Below the pieces are notes generated by a model. It saw only the letters and a list, made by a program, of their open reading frames with translations. It did no database searches and was not told where the DNA came from. From contig JAFBJZ010000625.1 of NCBI GenBank assembly GCA_016785225.1, positions 248,001 to 312,000 of the forward strand: 64,000 nucleotides of DNA, written 5' to 3'. The stretch comes from Psettodes erumei. Lineage: Eukaryota; Chordata; Actinopteri; Pleuronectiformes; Psettodidae. How positions within the stretch are numbered: the stretch's first letter is position 1; every line of letters starts with the position of its first letter. The translations under genes and the position numbers were made by a program. This document shows, in pieces, positions 13,301 to 28,400 of the stretch.

Positions 13301-16300
13301 GTTGAGCCGGACGGCATTATGCTGCACTGGTTTCTATATGGTGCACAGGTGCTTTGGGAAAAGAGATGCCTATATAATAAGTCTTGTTCCTATGGTAACC
13401 AAGATGGATGTCTCTCTGTGGAAGATGCTCGTTTTTGTTTGGTTCAGACAGCGGTGGAGTCGACTCTATCTGCCCAAACCGTGTGACCGTCTGCCTGTGT
13501 CGAATGTGCAAAGCGAGGGCAGAGTGGATGCAAACACAACCTTTGATCCCTTTGGTTTCGTGACAGACGCCTGAAGGAGGATCATGTGACTTTTCGCGCA
13601 CATACGTTATCCCGCCGAACGCTGCCCTTTGATGACAGCGTTCAGATCCCGTCGTTACGCTCTCGAACTGTGGCGCCGGATCCCACTGACTTGAGTAGCA
13701 TCAGGGTAGGCAGACATCACAGTGCACGATGGGTGTGGCAGCTGCGCTCGCCTGCGCTTTCCCCGCGTCCTCCTGGTCTCAAATAAAGGGTGAAACCCTC
13801 ACGGGAACCGGTTTGCCTCAGCTGCACGGCAGCACTGAGCCTCTTCAATGAATTATGAATTTCTCATTGAGATTCAGGGGGCTAATTAACATGTCAGACC
13901 CGACTAGCGGTGTGATATCACGGGATTATCCTTATCCTGCCGTGCCTTATTTCACCCCAGGTGCTCTGGCTTCACCTTTCCCGCGCTCATCCCCTTTGCT
14001 GCAACGCATACGCTGATCTGTTTTTTTTTTCCTAATGTTATTTCCCGCCACGCTTCATCGGGAATTAAAACAGAAGATGCCGCGTTTCACCCCGGGGTTA
14101 TTCAGGGAAGTCACTCCCATGATGCATTTGCTTGACATGTTGCGTGTCAGAATTCCTTTCAGCCGTACCTGTGCAGCTGAGTCCGCCTCCCAGTGCACCC
14201 TGGCAGTAATTGAATTTGGGGTCTCTTGGGCAGATAGGGGAGATGTGTGGGAGGGAGAGTCAGGATGAATGAAGCAAAGATTGAGCGAGGGATGTCAGTG
14301 GGTGTGCACGTGAGAGAGAGAGAGATGAGGAAGAGAGTGAAATCTCAAACCGCACTACCCAGCTGCTCACATGCCTGCTGGAAAGGTACTGACCCGACAT
14401 CCACCCACCCACCACTCATTATCAAGGCAGGAACTGTTGCATGAGACGCCGCGGAAAATAGCAAGGCAGGAGATTACATCTTTCCCGAAGCAACACATTC
14501 AAGCTTGCAAGAGCCTTCGCTGAGGTTCTCTCCGTGTTTTTGTTTTATGCTCTCTCAAGGTGTGTTCGGATTCCTTTTAGACCGGGCGTCCTGACTGTTG
14601 AGCTTTTCTCTAGCTGTCTCCATTGATAAGTGATGCGCGGAAGCGCAGCGCCAAAAGAGTCAAAGCTCTGTCAGTGGGGGCCAATGTGGGAATGCCCCTT
14701 AATGGATATCAAAGGATTTGTCCCAGGGGATGTGTGCTTTCACACAGCCAGTGGGGGCTGGTCTCTTCGAGGCATTTCAGGTCTCCGGAGCGTCTCGGCA
14801 GCGGCAAAGTGACCGCTGCAGAGTGTCTGTCACTGCAAGGTCTCGCGGAGTAGCTGGCTGTTCTCAGCCTCATTATGAATCCTTCCTGTTTTGTGCCCTT
14901 GTGAGCTGCAGAAGTCGAATAAGAGGGTCAACCAAGTGCTGACACGTCCCGTTAAATACTGCTGCAGCTCCGCTAACAGTTACAGGTGATTTATATTTCA
15001 TTTTAACGCACAGCGTGATTGTTGCGTTGTGCCGTGCAAAGGTTGAATTTGCCCGTTCTGTAGATATTTGCTCGGTATTAGAGTAGCGGAATTTGCAGCG
15101 GGATTGATTGTCTGCGAAGACTCAAGGGTTACTCAAGAAAAGCTGAATCGAGGGCAATCAGATTTGCGACCGAGTCAACTTGCCCTCGACTCAATTTTTC
15201 GTGCGTAGGGATTGATTGGGCCATCTTCTTGTTTTTGTACTGTTTCTGCTGGCGACGAAGGTCCTGTGGTTTTGTCGTGACTCACTTGCTTTATTTCATT
15301 TAAGGCCATTACACAGCAGTGCTGTCCGTGTTGACCCTCTCTAAAGAGAGAGGCAGCATGGAAGCATTTAGCCTAACACAAATATATTTGGTTAGCGAAA
15401 TTGCACTTGAATGACCATGACGTGAGTGTCAAATGCGAGCTGTACAGTCTGAACAAGGCCGTAGTTAAGTCAATGTGTAAACCAGTAATTGATCAGTTTG
15501 CAGAGTTGTGGCCTCTTGCTGCCCTTTTTGTTGATGGTCACAAATATGGCATTCCTGCTTTGAAGGGGAGGGCGGGTTCAAAACAGCGTGCCAGTGAAAA
15601 TGAAACAGAAAATTCACTTCTACAGAAGCTGACTGTCAGTGGAACAGGTGAAACAGGTAGGATGTTATATGTGTCACCTGCATGCCCCTGCATGTGCATC
15701 CCTGTGCACTATACAACCAAGACAGGATCTATTTGTATCGATGTCTGAGAGACAATGGGGAGTTATGAGCTGGCATCTCGCCCTGATCACGTGGTTGGAA
15801 ACCACTGGCCCGTACAACAGTCATAAAGTTTGCATCTAGATGCAGTGTAAAACTGAATTTCGAGAAAATTAGCTAAAGAAAATGCAGATAGATGGACGTC
15901 TCTAATCCCAACTGGAACTCAGCATACCGCGAGAGACAGCTGGTGGTTTGAGTATCTTGGTTTTAGCCATGTTAGGATCCTGGAGGAATCATGTCACAAA
16001 GTAATTGGTTAGTGGAAAACCCCGTAATACATTTTTGATCTGAAGTCAACCTCCTCCAGAGCAGGGCAGCCATGCGGCATGGCTGTTAGGTTACCATGGC
16101 GATCTTCTGCTGTGAAAAAGTGAGCCAGCATTGTGCGACTGAAAGCCTGGGTTGCACGCAGCGCTGGCTGTCTAACCTCACTTTGGTGAGACTAAAAACC
16201 CCAGGCCTGCAGTCAGACCCAGAAACGCTCGTGCTTTAAAGCTCTTACTCGCAGAAACACTCGTGTTCACTTCTCATCTATTGTTTATGCGTTGTTAAAT

Positions 16301-16401
16301 TAGTCAGACTGGGTTGTCTCGCTCTGCGAGAAGCCTTAAACCCAGGCACTCTAAAGCACCAGTCCAGTGTTCCCATTTCCACAGCCAGATTTGTGTGCGA
16401 A

Positions 16402-16438
<37 letters not shown>

Positions 16439-19400
16439 GTCGGCTTAAAGTTTCACAACAAATAGAAATGGTCTTGGCTGTGCTTGAGAAGCAGGAGAAG
16501 CCGAACAGGGTGTGGCATTTACACCCTCTGTATTTTAGCTACCAAAACTGTGCTTATGGTCACAGTAATTACAACATGATCACATGGAAAAATAGAGCTG
16601 AACTCTGCGGCTCTAAAAGAAAAGCGCACATTACACCTTACCTTTTTAAAGTAAAGATAATTACTTCCTTTTCAACCATATCCACATACGTCGCTTCACC
16701 TCCAGATGATTCCTCTGTATTTTCTTTCCTTCCTCAGTGATTATAAATCACAATATTCCTCTATGTTGCCATGGTTACTGGTCCTGCTCCGTCTTCCAGC
16801 GGAGAGGAATTGGTATTCTGTAGTCACAGAGGCCTGAATTCCTGCTGGACCCGGCGGCCAGCAGACACCGAGCAACAGCTGCCCTCACCGAGGTCGCTCA
16901 CGTGTGTTGCAAGTGTTTCACCTCCGGACGGCGTCCACATTTGTTACTCTTTGGAGAATGAGCGCTAAATGCTCCCGCCACAGGGCGGTTTTACACAGGG
17001 CTGAGCTGTGTTTCTTTTGAAATGGGCAGCGTAATGCTGCACTTAATGTGTCAACCTGGGCCGTACTGTGCCTCAGAATTTTTCCTGGATCAAAGAACTG
17101 CATATTTGTCAGTGCAGGCCATGGTAGCCCTAAGCTTATTTTTTGATCAAACTTTAGTGCAGTTTACACAATCCCCACAGGAGGAATCAAACTGAAACAC
17201 CCACATGAGGCTCACATCCCTGGTTTTTGGTGATTTTTTTGGTTTTATTGTTTAGCTGATGGTTAGATTGCAATAGAATTTGATAAAAAGCTCCAGTATT
17301 GGATTGTGATAACTTTGTGTGTATCTTAACTTTTGTCTAACGCATTTCAGCATTTTAAATTTTGTGTGTAATGTGCCAAATAGCAAGTGTTAGCATGCTA
17401 AAACACTGAGCTAAGAGGGTTAGCACTGCTAACATTTAGCCATGGAAATATAAATCTGGTTTGATGAGGGTATGATTTAAAACCTGTTGGTTGCTTGCAA
17501 GCATGCCCACAGATCTTATGGCCACATACTTTAAATTGAGCACGTATCTTGCTATACACAGGTTGGAGCAGTCACAGCATGGGTGCTTTTTCAAACCGCG
17601 AGTGCTTTCTTGGCTGTTGACCTTAATCCTCACCCACAGGAAGCGCAGCCTTAGTCTGAGGCTCTTGTCTCTACATCTGCGTGCTCTAAGGTCAACTATA
17701 TTCTGACAGGGAAATCTTAGCTGACTGGGAAAGAGATAATTAGAGGTTCATTGTGAATACATTAGAATACTGAAATATGATGTTTTCTGACCTCTGGGCA
17801 TCCCTGGAGTTAGCGCTTTTGCAGCTATTGACTCAATAGTTTTTTAAGGTGAAGGATTAGCCAATGCTTAGTCTGATCTTTTCACTTTTCACCTTTTATG
17901 TTGCACAACATTGGACTGTTTGTCGATGTAGGTTTTGCAGTCATGGATGCCACAGTTCACAGACTGTGGAGATAAACCTTGAGAAAACTGTTGCTAATCG
18001 TTACAGCACATATCAAATCAAGCAGCCGAAACCCCCCTTTTTTTTCCCTGTGTGCTGAAATACAGCCTTGTTTGGCAAAGTTTGGGATGTCAGGTCACAA
18101 CAACTATTATCAGTGAAGTGACTCAACTACATCACAGGGCAGAGGGCCTCTGGATTTGCCGCACACAGGGCTAAGTAGTTTAAGGCTAATCTCGAGGAGG
18201 CCAATTGATTGGCCTCACCGGTAAAGCAGCATGTGCAGCTGTCATTATTTATTACTGGTGGAGATTATGGGTAAGGGAACGTGCGGCAGGACAGTACCAA
18301 CAGCCGACACACGCATTCCTCAGGAGACCTGTCTGCTCCAGCCCCCGCAAAGAATCTCTTTAACGCTACGCAGGCTCCCAAGTTTGATCTCCTTCACAGT
18401 GTGTCTCGCTCGGAAAGAAGCCATGGTGGTCTGAAGAGAGGTGGCGAGGCAGAAAACCACTCAGAGAGCGTCGCTGCCACACTTTGTCTCCCCATTTGGA
18501 CCCCGAAGTGTGAAATCATGAGCACAGTGATGCCGTCAGTCGGCAAAGGCCACCGTGACAGGTGAATACCGACGCTGTGTGTTCGCCCTTCACCGTGCAC
18601 GCCAAACTGTGACTGTGGTTAAGTGAGGGACTAATAGAGAGATTAAACAATAATGAGAATAATCATTAGTTACAGCACAAAATAAATGGCAGCTATTTTC
18701 ATTATCATTTCCTTGTTTACGTCTGCTTTGTTGGTTGCAGGTTGTAGCATATGGAGGTTTGCTGCTTTACATTGTCATAACATTTGTGATTTGTTTGGGA
18801 AAATGATAAATTTAACAACAAAATGACCAGACAAAAATCTTGTTTTTAGCTCGTCTAGCTAAAATAACTCAGGACAAATCAAGGAACTTGATGCAAAAAT
18901 CATGCAAATAGTAAATATGGCCATAAAGAATACATTATTGTTGATGTCATTAGCTGTGAAACTTTGCGAACCCAGGATCTGCGTATTAATCACATTCTTA
19001 ATAACGCCTGTGCACCGTGTCTTAATGACATCCCATATCATTACTTCGCTCTCTCTCTCTCCCTCGATCTCTCCTGCACACACACAGCACATAAGCAGAC
19101 ATCACAGTGATTATGTAGATTATAGTGTCTGTGCGATATTAGCAGGCTGCTATTTGTACGGGCAGGGCGGCACACCCACTTATACTTAATTAACATACCT
19201 TAGATATTAATTTTTTTCCCCATCGCACAATGTGTGCCATCTGTTTTTGTATCTGATGAATTTGTGGGTGTTTGGGGTGTGGTGAGCCAGCGCCCGGATC
19301 TCTAATTCAGCAGCTGTTTGTCTCCCTCTTTAACATACTCTTACATTCATTTGAGACGACTGATGTTGTTTTACAGTCCCAGCAGTGCCCGTGCTTAAAA

Positions 19401-22400
19401 TCAGGAAACTTAATATTGAAACAGTTGGTCCAGAATACATGCACCCATGCAACTGCAGATGCATACACTGCTGCTTACTGTCCAACAACTCATCAACTAT
19501 TAAGATCTGAGAGGAAGTGTGCCCCAGTGAAGATGTAGACAATCCTGGTGCGTTTGGGCTTGGCTTACTGGGAAGAGGTGCATGAAACTGGTAGATGCCT
19601 CTGCTTGGTTCGGGCCTGGTGGTTTGTGACAGATTGCGGATTGGACGTGTCTTTTCAGGGTTGCTGCTTTTCCAGCTCGTTACGCAGAGGACTGATGGAG
19701 GGAATTAGTGGCACTGGAGAAGACAGAGTCTTTCCTCCAGCTCCTGATTTATCACTTTGTTTGTTTACTCTGATCTTTAACCATTTGGCACGCTGTGAAT
19801 GTTCCAAAACATGTGATTGGGGAAACTCCCGGATATGCTCACATATCTGATGTTACCTTAAACTGCCAAATTCCTTTTGATAATCCGTTTTACTCAGCTC
19901 TCTTGTGCATTCCTATAAGACCCTCTGACCTGAAGGTCAGGCAAGGCATAGCTGGAGACGAATGACTGTTTAATCAATCTTTAATCATTAAGAATTACCT
20001 CCTCGACACGATTTTGCTTTCAGATTATATATGAAAGGCTTCCCTCTTTCTTGGCCTGACCTTGTGGGAGTTGTCTCTCACAGTTACACTTAATTAATCT
20101 CCTAATTAACCTATCGATTTTCTGCACTTTCACAGTTACAGCACTCTGCAGGATTCACAGCTACATGAGGCAACTCACTGTCTCTTAATTTTGCAAGTGG
20201 TGGAGGTGATCAATGCATAAAAAAGATCACATGCAATTAGGCCCTCTGCTCGCTATTTCAATTTTCCTTTAGTTCATTAATTAATTCAAAATTATATATA
20301 TTATGGTGTCCCTAATAATTATGTTCATTATCAGTTAGTTACTCAATTATCTATATTGATCGTTTTGTCTATAAAATGTCAGATAGCTTGTTTAATTCCT
20401 GAAGAGTCTTATACCCAGAAATATGTGGATTTTATCCTTATATATGTAAAAGAAAAATATCAAATCCTCACAATAATATCCACAAGCAATAAATGTAAAT
20501 AGTTCATTATCATCAAGAGTGAGTAGGGTATCTGTGGGATATCTTAAAATGAGTAAGGTATCTGAAAATATCTTGTCTTTAATAATGTGTCAGAACACTT
20601 GAGTGGTTGTGTGGGGAAAGTATATTTCTTCAGTGGTGAATATTTGATTTTGGAACAAAATTCTTTTCATGACATTTTATCTTTTATTCTATTTCTAATG
20701 GTAATGCGGTAATAGCCAGTTTAAAATGCATTATTCAGTTCTTCAGTCTTCCTTTATCTCGCTAAACTAGACGGGGTGTTTCTGCCTAAATGTGGAGTGA
20801 CGCATCCTCGCTAATCCTCGGCTCTGGGAATGGGTGGTGGTGGAGAAGAACCAGCATGGGTCCAGAGTTTGAAGCGCTCTGAAAGGGATTGGGGCAGATG
20901 AAGGAAAAGGAGGCCAATCTTTCTGGTAATTCCAGCTGCCTTAAAACCCCCCACTTGCCCTCTGCTTATTCTCCAAGTTAGAATCAAGCTTGACAGCTTT
21001 TTTTGGTGTGTTGCCTCGGTGTATGTTTAACATAATACTGTGACTTACTATTTGCAAGCGCAGCAAGGCATGCTGGTCCAGTCTCTGCTGCTGCTGCTTG
21101 TTTCTCTGCGCTAACGATGCAAATCCACCCCTGTTAGATCCATCTTCTGATTTATGGTGTTCTGACTAACAGTGGGAGGTCTTTGCACTAATGCACAGCG
21201 CTCCACACTGTGTGGTATTCAGCAGCGCAACGGTCAAAACAGGACACTTAATTATTCTTTATGCGAAATCAATATGTTTCCAGCAGCCCAGACAGGCTCC
21301 TCAGAGGGCAGGCCGGCAAAGTGAGGGAAAATTTTACAAGACGAAGAGGCTGTGGTGGCGGTGGTGCCTGTTGAGAGCAGCTACCTCCCTCTATTGAATC
21401 CAGGGGACATTATTTTCATGGTTGTCCTCTCGGGGGCCCGGAGGCTGGCCTACTGTGACAGAATGGCTGTGACAGCTGTGGCAGCCCAATCATCACTTTT
21501 GCTTTCATTTTGTGGTGATATTTTTCATCTGCGGGTTCGGGAGATTGGGATGGAAGAAAACAAAGAAAGGGAAAAGCGGGAGGAATTTCTAATCTTTCGC
21601 TGTATCATTTCCCTGCAGACGTAACGCTGCCTAAGTGCTTTTACTCGGGCCGCCGCGTTAAGCGTTTCATGTTTCGGTGAAGGAGCGGCGGTGTTGAAGT
21701 TGTCCTAATTATGCTGCGACCATATGCACGGTCACACGTCCCCGTGTGCTGCGAGGGGGAGTGCCGGTAATTTGACAGGATTATCAGTACGTTTGCCACC
21801 CTCCACTGTTCTCTCTTTGTCAGCCTCTCACTGTAGTCGAGTCACCCTGGGAACCTCTGCAGCACATGACCTGAATCTCAATGAGCGTTGGCTGCCACTG
21901 ACCCCTCTGTCCTATCGTTCCCTTACAGTGCACAGTATGTACCTGCTCATATGCACAGACCATTCAAAGATACCCCCACGTGCTGAGGTACAGTACTTTA
22001 AACAGCTTTTGCTTTATTGGGCATCTTCACATGTGTTTCATGCTGAAAGAGCCAAGGTTCACTTAAAAGTATCTGAAATCATTCCTGAGATTTCCCACCG
22101 CTACTTCGCATATTCTGCGTAAAAGAAATTTCCTGAAGTCAGTTCAAGTGTGTTTTTTAGTATCGCTTGAAAAATCCCCACTCGTATATTGTGCCGAGCC
22201 CATTCGCTGTTTTATCAGCTGAGCACTGCAGATGGTTTGATTCCCCAGGGTGACCTTTTTCCCCCGCTTCTCCATTTGCTTATTCCCTTCTTTAAATTGC
22301 ACATTCTCTTTCATCTCTGACCTCGATCGGCTTCCTGTGATGCCGCTGAATGTCACGGCCAAAAAGCCGCCCGCTGCGAGGTGACTGATCCATTACACGA

Positions 22401-25400
22401 GGGTATAACAGCATCAGCGGGGTCCAATGGAGCAGCAAGGCCCGAGACACAGGAAGAAGAAAAAGTCAAAATCGTTAAATCCCTCTCCAGTGGCGGCTGA
22501 AGCCTTGGCTCCGGTGCCATCGTCAACTCCTCCAGTGCACCAAAACCAACCAGACGCGATTCTGCCTTTGTTCTGTCTGCCTGACTGGACCCTAAAGGCG
22601 CTGGCAGTCTCTTCACCACCCATGCCAAAACCCCCCACCGCACCCCTGGGGAAGTATGGTGAGCGACGCCGAGCCTGGCTTATTGCGAGTGAAGTGGACC
22701 ATACCAACAACTCCTGGAGGGCAGCAGTCGAGGGAGCACAGGGCTGCTTTACACCTGACCTTTATGTGTTGTTCTTGTTGACAGGAGCATACTAACAAGA
22801 GGTGGGGGTTGGTTAGACTGCGGATACTTGGTCTAGCCTGAAGCCAAAACCCAAGCAGACATGTGCAGACATCGCTGTCATCTCTATTTAGCCTTCCTCT
22901 GTCAGAGCATGTGGAGATCAGTGTAGCGATGCGAGCATGCTAGCGCTCATACACATGTAAACGGCAGTAGCACCCCCCACGTTCGGGCCGAATGAGCCCA
23001 GACAGCCGCCTCCCGGCGCGTCTGGCCTTGCACCGAGACCGCTGAATCAGGACGCATCTCCTCGCTCTGGAATTGGCTGCTCCCATGTAAACTAGCGCCA
23101 GTGCTTTTTACGGATAGAGGTCCACAATAGGGGGGTGGTGGGGGATTGGTGACATTTTCTTAGGATTGTACATGAAGAAATAAATGTCAAGTGCTGATGC
23201 ATGATTTTTTTTCCCCTATGAGCGAGGCCTTTCTTCTTGGGGAGAGGCCTTGCGACACATATGGAAGGCGATGAGAAGTCGCATGTCGGGGTGCAGAGGT
23301 CACAGCTTCAGAGGTCCCACAGCTGAAAGCTGTTGTCCCCATGCTGATATATGATCAGCTTTTGCAGTATCTCCATTCACGCACAGATGTGTGAGTAATG
23401 TGAGAGAACAAAATTTAAAACATTGATGTGCAGTTTATGGTCTATGGATGTGATGGTGAATTGAAAGATCACAGTCTTGCTGCAGCTGCTAATATGAGTA
23501 GAAATGAATGTTTCCATTACGTCAAATTAGGGGTTTTTTTGCCTTTAAATCTTTCTGAGGTGTAACTTGGGTCATCTAAATTAACTTAAGTAACTTTAAC
23601 AGCCATGTTAAATTATCTTTTTTAAGCAAGGGAGGGCAATGGTCCAGGCTGAAATATGCCAGCATCCGGATGATTTGCCATAAAGTTCAGCAAAGAACTT
23701 AATGTTCCCCACAGGATGGATTGTAATAACTTTGGCAACAACAGTTCCTTTAGTGCCCTCGCCGGGTCAACACTTAAATATACGCAATGCCTTAAAGCGG
23801 CCGTAACGTAAAACGTGAAAATAATGTGATAATATGTGAGGGGTTGCTCATGGTGAGGAATCTGCAGCCTGTTATCACGCCGGTCTGCGGCTCCCCTCGG
23901 CTTCACGCGGCTTCATAGCAAGTTTTGACTCATTGTTTTGATTTCCAGCAGTGAACCAAGTGTTTCCCTTCGCTGCTCTCATGACGTCCGTTTGCAGGCT
24001 GGCGTTTTCTGTGGAAAAAAAAAAAAAAAAAGCTTTAAAAACCCACCAGTGCTACCTGCACAGCTGGCTGCTCGCAGATGAACGCGGCGTAGCACCCAAT
24101 AGCCGAGCAGCTAAATGCTTCCCTCTGCGGTTGGCAGAAAACCAATGCAGCTGAAAAAAAGACGGAACATACTTGCTAAGCATAACCATGTTTAAGGCTT
24201 TGAGCTTGTTAGCGGCACGCCGCCGCCGCCATTCATCTCGAAGCGGCACATCTACTAGCCTGGCCCCAGATCCTTTGTGCTGTGTTCGACAACATTTGGC
24301 AGCCATTACCCGCTATCAATAAAGTGTGCGATTGTGTGTGAGTTCGGATGAGTTAAGGGTTCACCGGAGACGCTCCCGCCAGACATTGTGGCGACACAGA
24401 TAAGTTGCTAAGATGCTGTTTTGAAAACACGCATAGGCAGTGTTAAAGTGTCGCAGTACGAAAAGCAATGGTACAGATAATAAAATCAGTGATCGCCAGG
24501 GTTCCTTGAGTTATTTTAGTTTATTTTACTTTGGCCTTCATGTTACATGTTTTACATGTCTACAACAAACAAACCTGTAAAGCAGGTGTATCAGGGATTG
24601 AATGCTGATTGTGCTCTTTGGGTCTGGTGCAGCTTTTATAGGTTTGGCTGGGCCCCCTTAGCTCCAAATAAGGAAATTCAGAAGTCTGCAGCAAACGATG
24701 GCGTTGTAGAGAAAGTTTGGGGAAAGTTTTGTGTGTTTTGCACTACAGTGCCCCTGTGCGCAAAAGCCAAAAATGGTTTTCAGAATTCTGTGAGGAAGAA
24801 GAGATTGACACATCCAAAACCTTTGGGATAAACCAGAAGTGAGATTAATTCATATGCTGTTTTCCCCATGCGTTGCATCACCTGGCCATGTCTGGAGTTC
24901 ACCTGGGTACATCGAGTTCAAGTTTCATCATCTCCAAGTCGCAGTGAGACCTGACAGATTTCAGAGTAAAGGCTGCGTCACATGGCGTGCTCTGAGCGCC
25001 TGCGTCATGGCGGCCGTCAGTTTCTGCAACTTGTGCTTCTTTACCAACAGCGCTCTCATTGTATCGGGCTGGAGCAGCGTCAGATGCCAGCCCCATAACC
25101 CCCGTCTGCAACAGCTGCATTTAATCAAGCGCTGCTTGGCTCTAATCAGCCCGCGCCTTACCCATCTCAGCTTGGCTCGTGGTCATTTCACACTGACAGC
25201 AGATTTATAAGGCTGGACGCTGGAGCGGGCTTCCAGTGAGACGGAAACACTCCTCAGCCCTCGCTGAGGCAGAAGTGGATTCCTCTCTGCCGTCCTCGTG
25301 CCCAGAGCACATTTGTCCAGAAAAACACGCAGAATTCATTCAGGGGTTGTTTCGCCTGCCGGTCGCAGCAGAAATCGATATGTGTGCATTGGAAGGCTGT

Positions 25401-28400
25401 GTGTTTTGGCTGATGACCTCTTTCCCTCCAGCCTCCTCGTGGCCTCCTCCTCATCAGCTCCGTCACCATATGGAAACAGCTGGTCCTCGGTGGTAGGCTG
25501 CCCTCAGCACTGCATGAGGCAGCCTGGGGGGAGATGCTTTGCACAGGAAGGACAAGACATGGGGGGGAGGCTTGTTTGGGGAGATTATGGATTTGGTTGT
25601 GGAAGTGTAAACCCTCTCACTAAGCCTATAGAGATTAAGTTTTTATTCTTTCAGCATTAACAGGAACACAGGCAGCGTCTTTCTTCGCCTTTGAAACACC
25701 ACGCAGATTTACAGGCGGATGTCAGCGCAGTTCAGCTACGTGGAGGGAAATTTTTTTTTTTTTTGCCCCGGCGCGCGCCCGAGCGACTCGCTTTCGTTTT
25801 CGCGTTTAAAGCAGAGGCCGCTTCCTCGAAACACACTCAGACGCAGCCCCCCGGATCATTATCCAAGCCGGGGAAAAACTGCTACTCTAAACACTCACAT
25901 TTTGTAGCTGTGTTACGCTCCGCACTGGTGCAAAACAGCAGTCACGGGGAATCAGCCAGGCAGAAATTCTCCCGCTGGGTGCCTGACAGAGCTCTGTGTC
26001 TCCTTACGTAGTGTTTCCTCGGAAATCCCTGACATTTGCTTGACCTTACATGGGAATGTTTCTCCCTTCTTCTCTCCCCTCGCTCTCTCTCAGAAGACAC
26101 GGTGGCTTTTTTTTTTTTTAAAGGTCTGTGTGTTGCCACGTTGTTTTGATTTGTCAGAAAAGGGGGGCGGGTAAGTCGGTCTTCAAAGTGTGTACTGTAT
26201 ATGGGGTGAGAGAGGACTGAAGTGGTCAGAGAGACTCGCTCCTTATCCCATTGTGATACTGTATCAAGCTCAAAGCTCGCTGGTCCGTCATCAGTGACAG
26301 CAGTGACAGTGAAAACACCATATCAAAGATGGGGTCTGACACACACCCGCATCCCACCCATCCCCCAGCTGCAGGCAGATTTGGCCAACTGAGCCTTAGA
26401 ATGTCAGGATGGAAGGATGGAGGATAGAGAGGACTGCAGACAGACAGAGTTGTCACTTATCTCGGGGCCATTAACTACCACAGGGCTTGACAGGTCCACG
26501 AAGCAGAACCTTTTTGTTTCTGTCTTTTCTTGCGCTTCAGAGTCACGTGGATATCCTGAAATCCAGTTGTTCATTTAAAAAGAAAGCGAGAGAGAGAGTA
26601 TAAAATGTCACAGTGCCATTGGACTGGATCGCTGAGAACAAAAAGCGCAGATTAAAAATAGACATGGTTATTGTTCACGGCCATAAAACACCTCGCCCAG
26701 TGTAATTTTAACCAGAATGCTTTGTTGTTGTTGTTTTTTTCCCCCACTTCTCTCGTTCACAGCAAAAAGCCTCAGGCAAGGTGCTGTTTGACCTGGTGTG
26801 CTCCCACATGAACCTCATTGAGGGCGACTACTTCGGCTTGGAGTTTCAGAACCATCAAAAGATGATGGTGAGCGAGGAGCGGAACGGAGCTTCTTCTCAT
26901 GCTTACATACCAGAATCTGTTTTGCTTAAATCCAGTGACTTAATACTTTTTTTTTCTCCTTTCCACAGGTCTGGTTAGACCATATCAAGCCCATTATCAA
27001 GCAGCTCAGGCGTAAGTGTTTCAAAAATGCTGATATGCGTGTCTCTCGAGGCATCCTTTCCTTTGACTTCTTCGAGACCGCAGAGTGCGGTCCATGTCAC
27101 TTTAAAGACTAATTATGCTGCGTTTTCTGGCAACTAAACAAAAAAAAACCCCAGAGGAGACTCATTGAGTAACTTACTTTGCGTTTGTGTCACACACAGG
27201 ACCAAAGCACACGATCCTGAGGTTCGCCGTGAAGTTCTTCCCTCCAGACCATGCCCAGCTAGTGGAGGAGCTGACAAGGTGAGCTCGTCTGCGTTTAACC
27301 TCTGCACCATGTGCGTTTCCCAGCTGGCACTGAAATATGATTTTACATATGTCATTGTAGACGACTTCTGCTGCGACTGAAAGTGATTAGAGGCATGAAT
27401 GAAACATGCGTTCCGGGCCCCCGAAAGATTTATTTCCTACTTAGCTTCGCAGCTCTGGAGTCATGGCTGCCATGTTTCTGATTTAGCCCTCTGGAGATTA
27501 GCGTGGCGCTAATGATTTTCTGGTGTCTGCTTCCTTTTTGCGGAGCTCGGTCATGTCTTACCTGCTTTCAGAGACAGTGTGGAGAAATAATCTTCGCACA
27601 GAAAATAATGGTCTTCTGCACTGGCTGTCATGTATATGTCCTGTTAAGTATTGAATGTTTGATATAATATTTTTTCATATTTTTTAGAAATATTGTAACT
27701 TTCTGATTTTAACATTTATATTCACAGTACGTGATGATTAGAATTTGAAAAAATTCTGAATAATTCAGAATATATCTATACAGAATATAAAATATATATG
27801 TATATCGATAATCCAAAAATTAATTGTCCCAGGGGAAATCCGATTGCTCTTCAATGTGAAGATTGGCTTCTTTTCTCTTTTTTATGTTGTAAATGACAAT
27901 TTTTTTTCTGTAACTTAATTTTTAAAATTTTAACTAATTATTAAAACTTTTATTGGAAGTGTGTCAGCTCTTGCTCTGGCTTGCACCCAAGAGAAGCAGC
28001 ACTGTTGCACAAGACAGTAAATCTTCAGTAAATGACTTCACTCAGCTTATTACTTAGTGAGTCAAAAACGGGCACTCGGGCAACTCTATTTGCCGAAAAG
28101 GATCTACAGTGCAAAATAAAAAGAGCCAGAGTACATTGTAGCATGTGCCTCGTAGATCTGAAATAACGGTGCAGCAATTCTCTCGAATGTCCCGTTCCAG
28201 AAGTTCATTTGATCTGGCTCCAAGTGCTGGAAACTCCTGCCGTGTCTTACCCCGGTGTATAATGTGAAAGCTGTTTGTGTATCGGTCCAGGTACCTGTTC
28301 GCGCTCCAGATCAAACAGGATCTCTCCTGTGGACGCCTGACCTGCAACGACAGCAGCGCCGCGCTGATGGTCTCCCACATTATCCAGTGTAAGTCCCTCG

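Larger units (their letters stand above)
4368..26762 (+). other. farp1: 22.4-kb farp1 intron within the FERM F1 lobe
   Basis: This very long first coding intron separates the first residues of the FERM domain from the rest. Apart from the CpG-rich patch at 11.5-11.9 kb, microsatellites, and a short repeat-like patch near 17.34-17.45 kb, I see no exon of another gene on either strand. Long early introns commonly hold enhancers, but none can be named from this sequence alone. The open frames in it show no splice-linked structure and no family match that I recognise. Confidence 0.75.

Noticed and set aside
15401..15748. 115-codon plus-strand frame in the long farp1 intron
   Set aside because: No recognisable domain, and of a length expected by chance in a 22-kb intron.
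16393..16740. Open frames made of Cys-Val or Thr-His repeats at GT/CA tracts (here and near 34302, 44000, 46700)
   Set aside because: They are translations of dinucleotide microsatellites.
22427..22795. 122-codon frame starting MEQQGPRHRKKKKSK in the long farp1 intron
   Set aside because: The basic start looks protein-like, but there is no splice context or known family, and a comparable minus-strand frame overlaps it.
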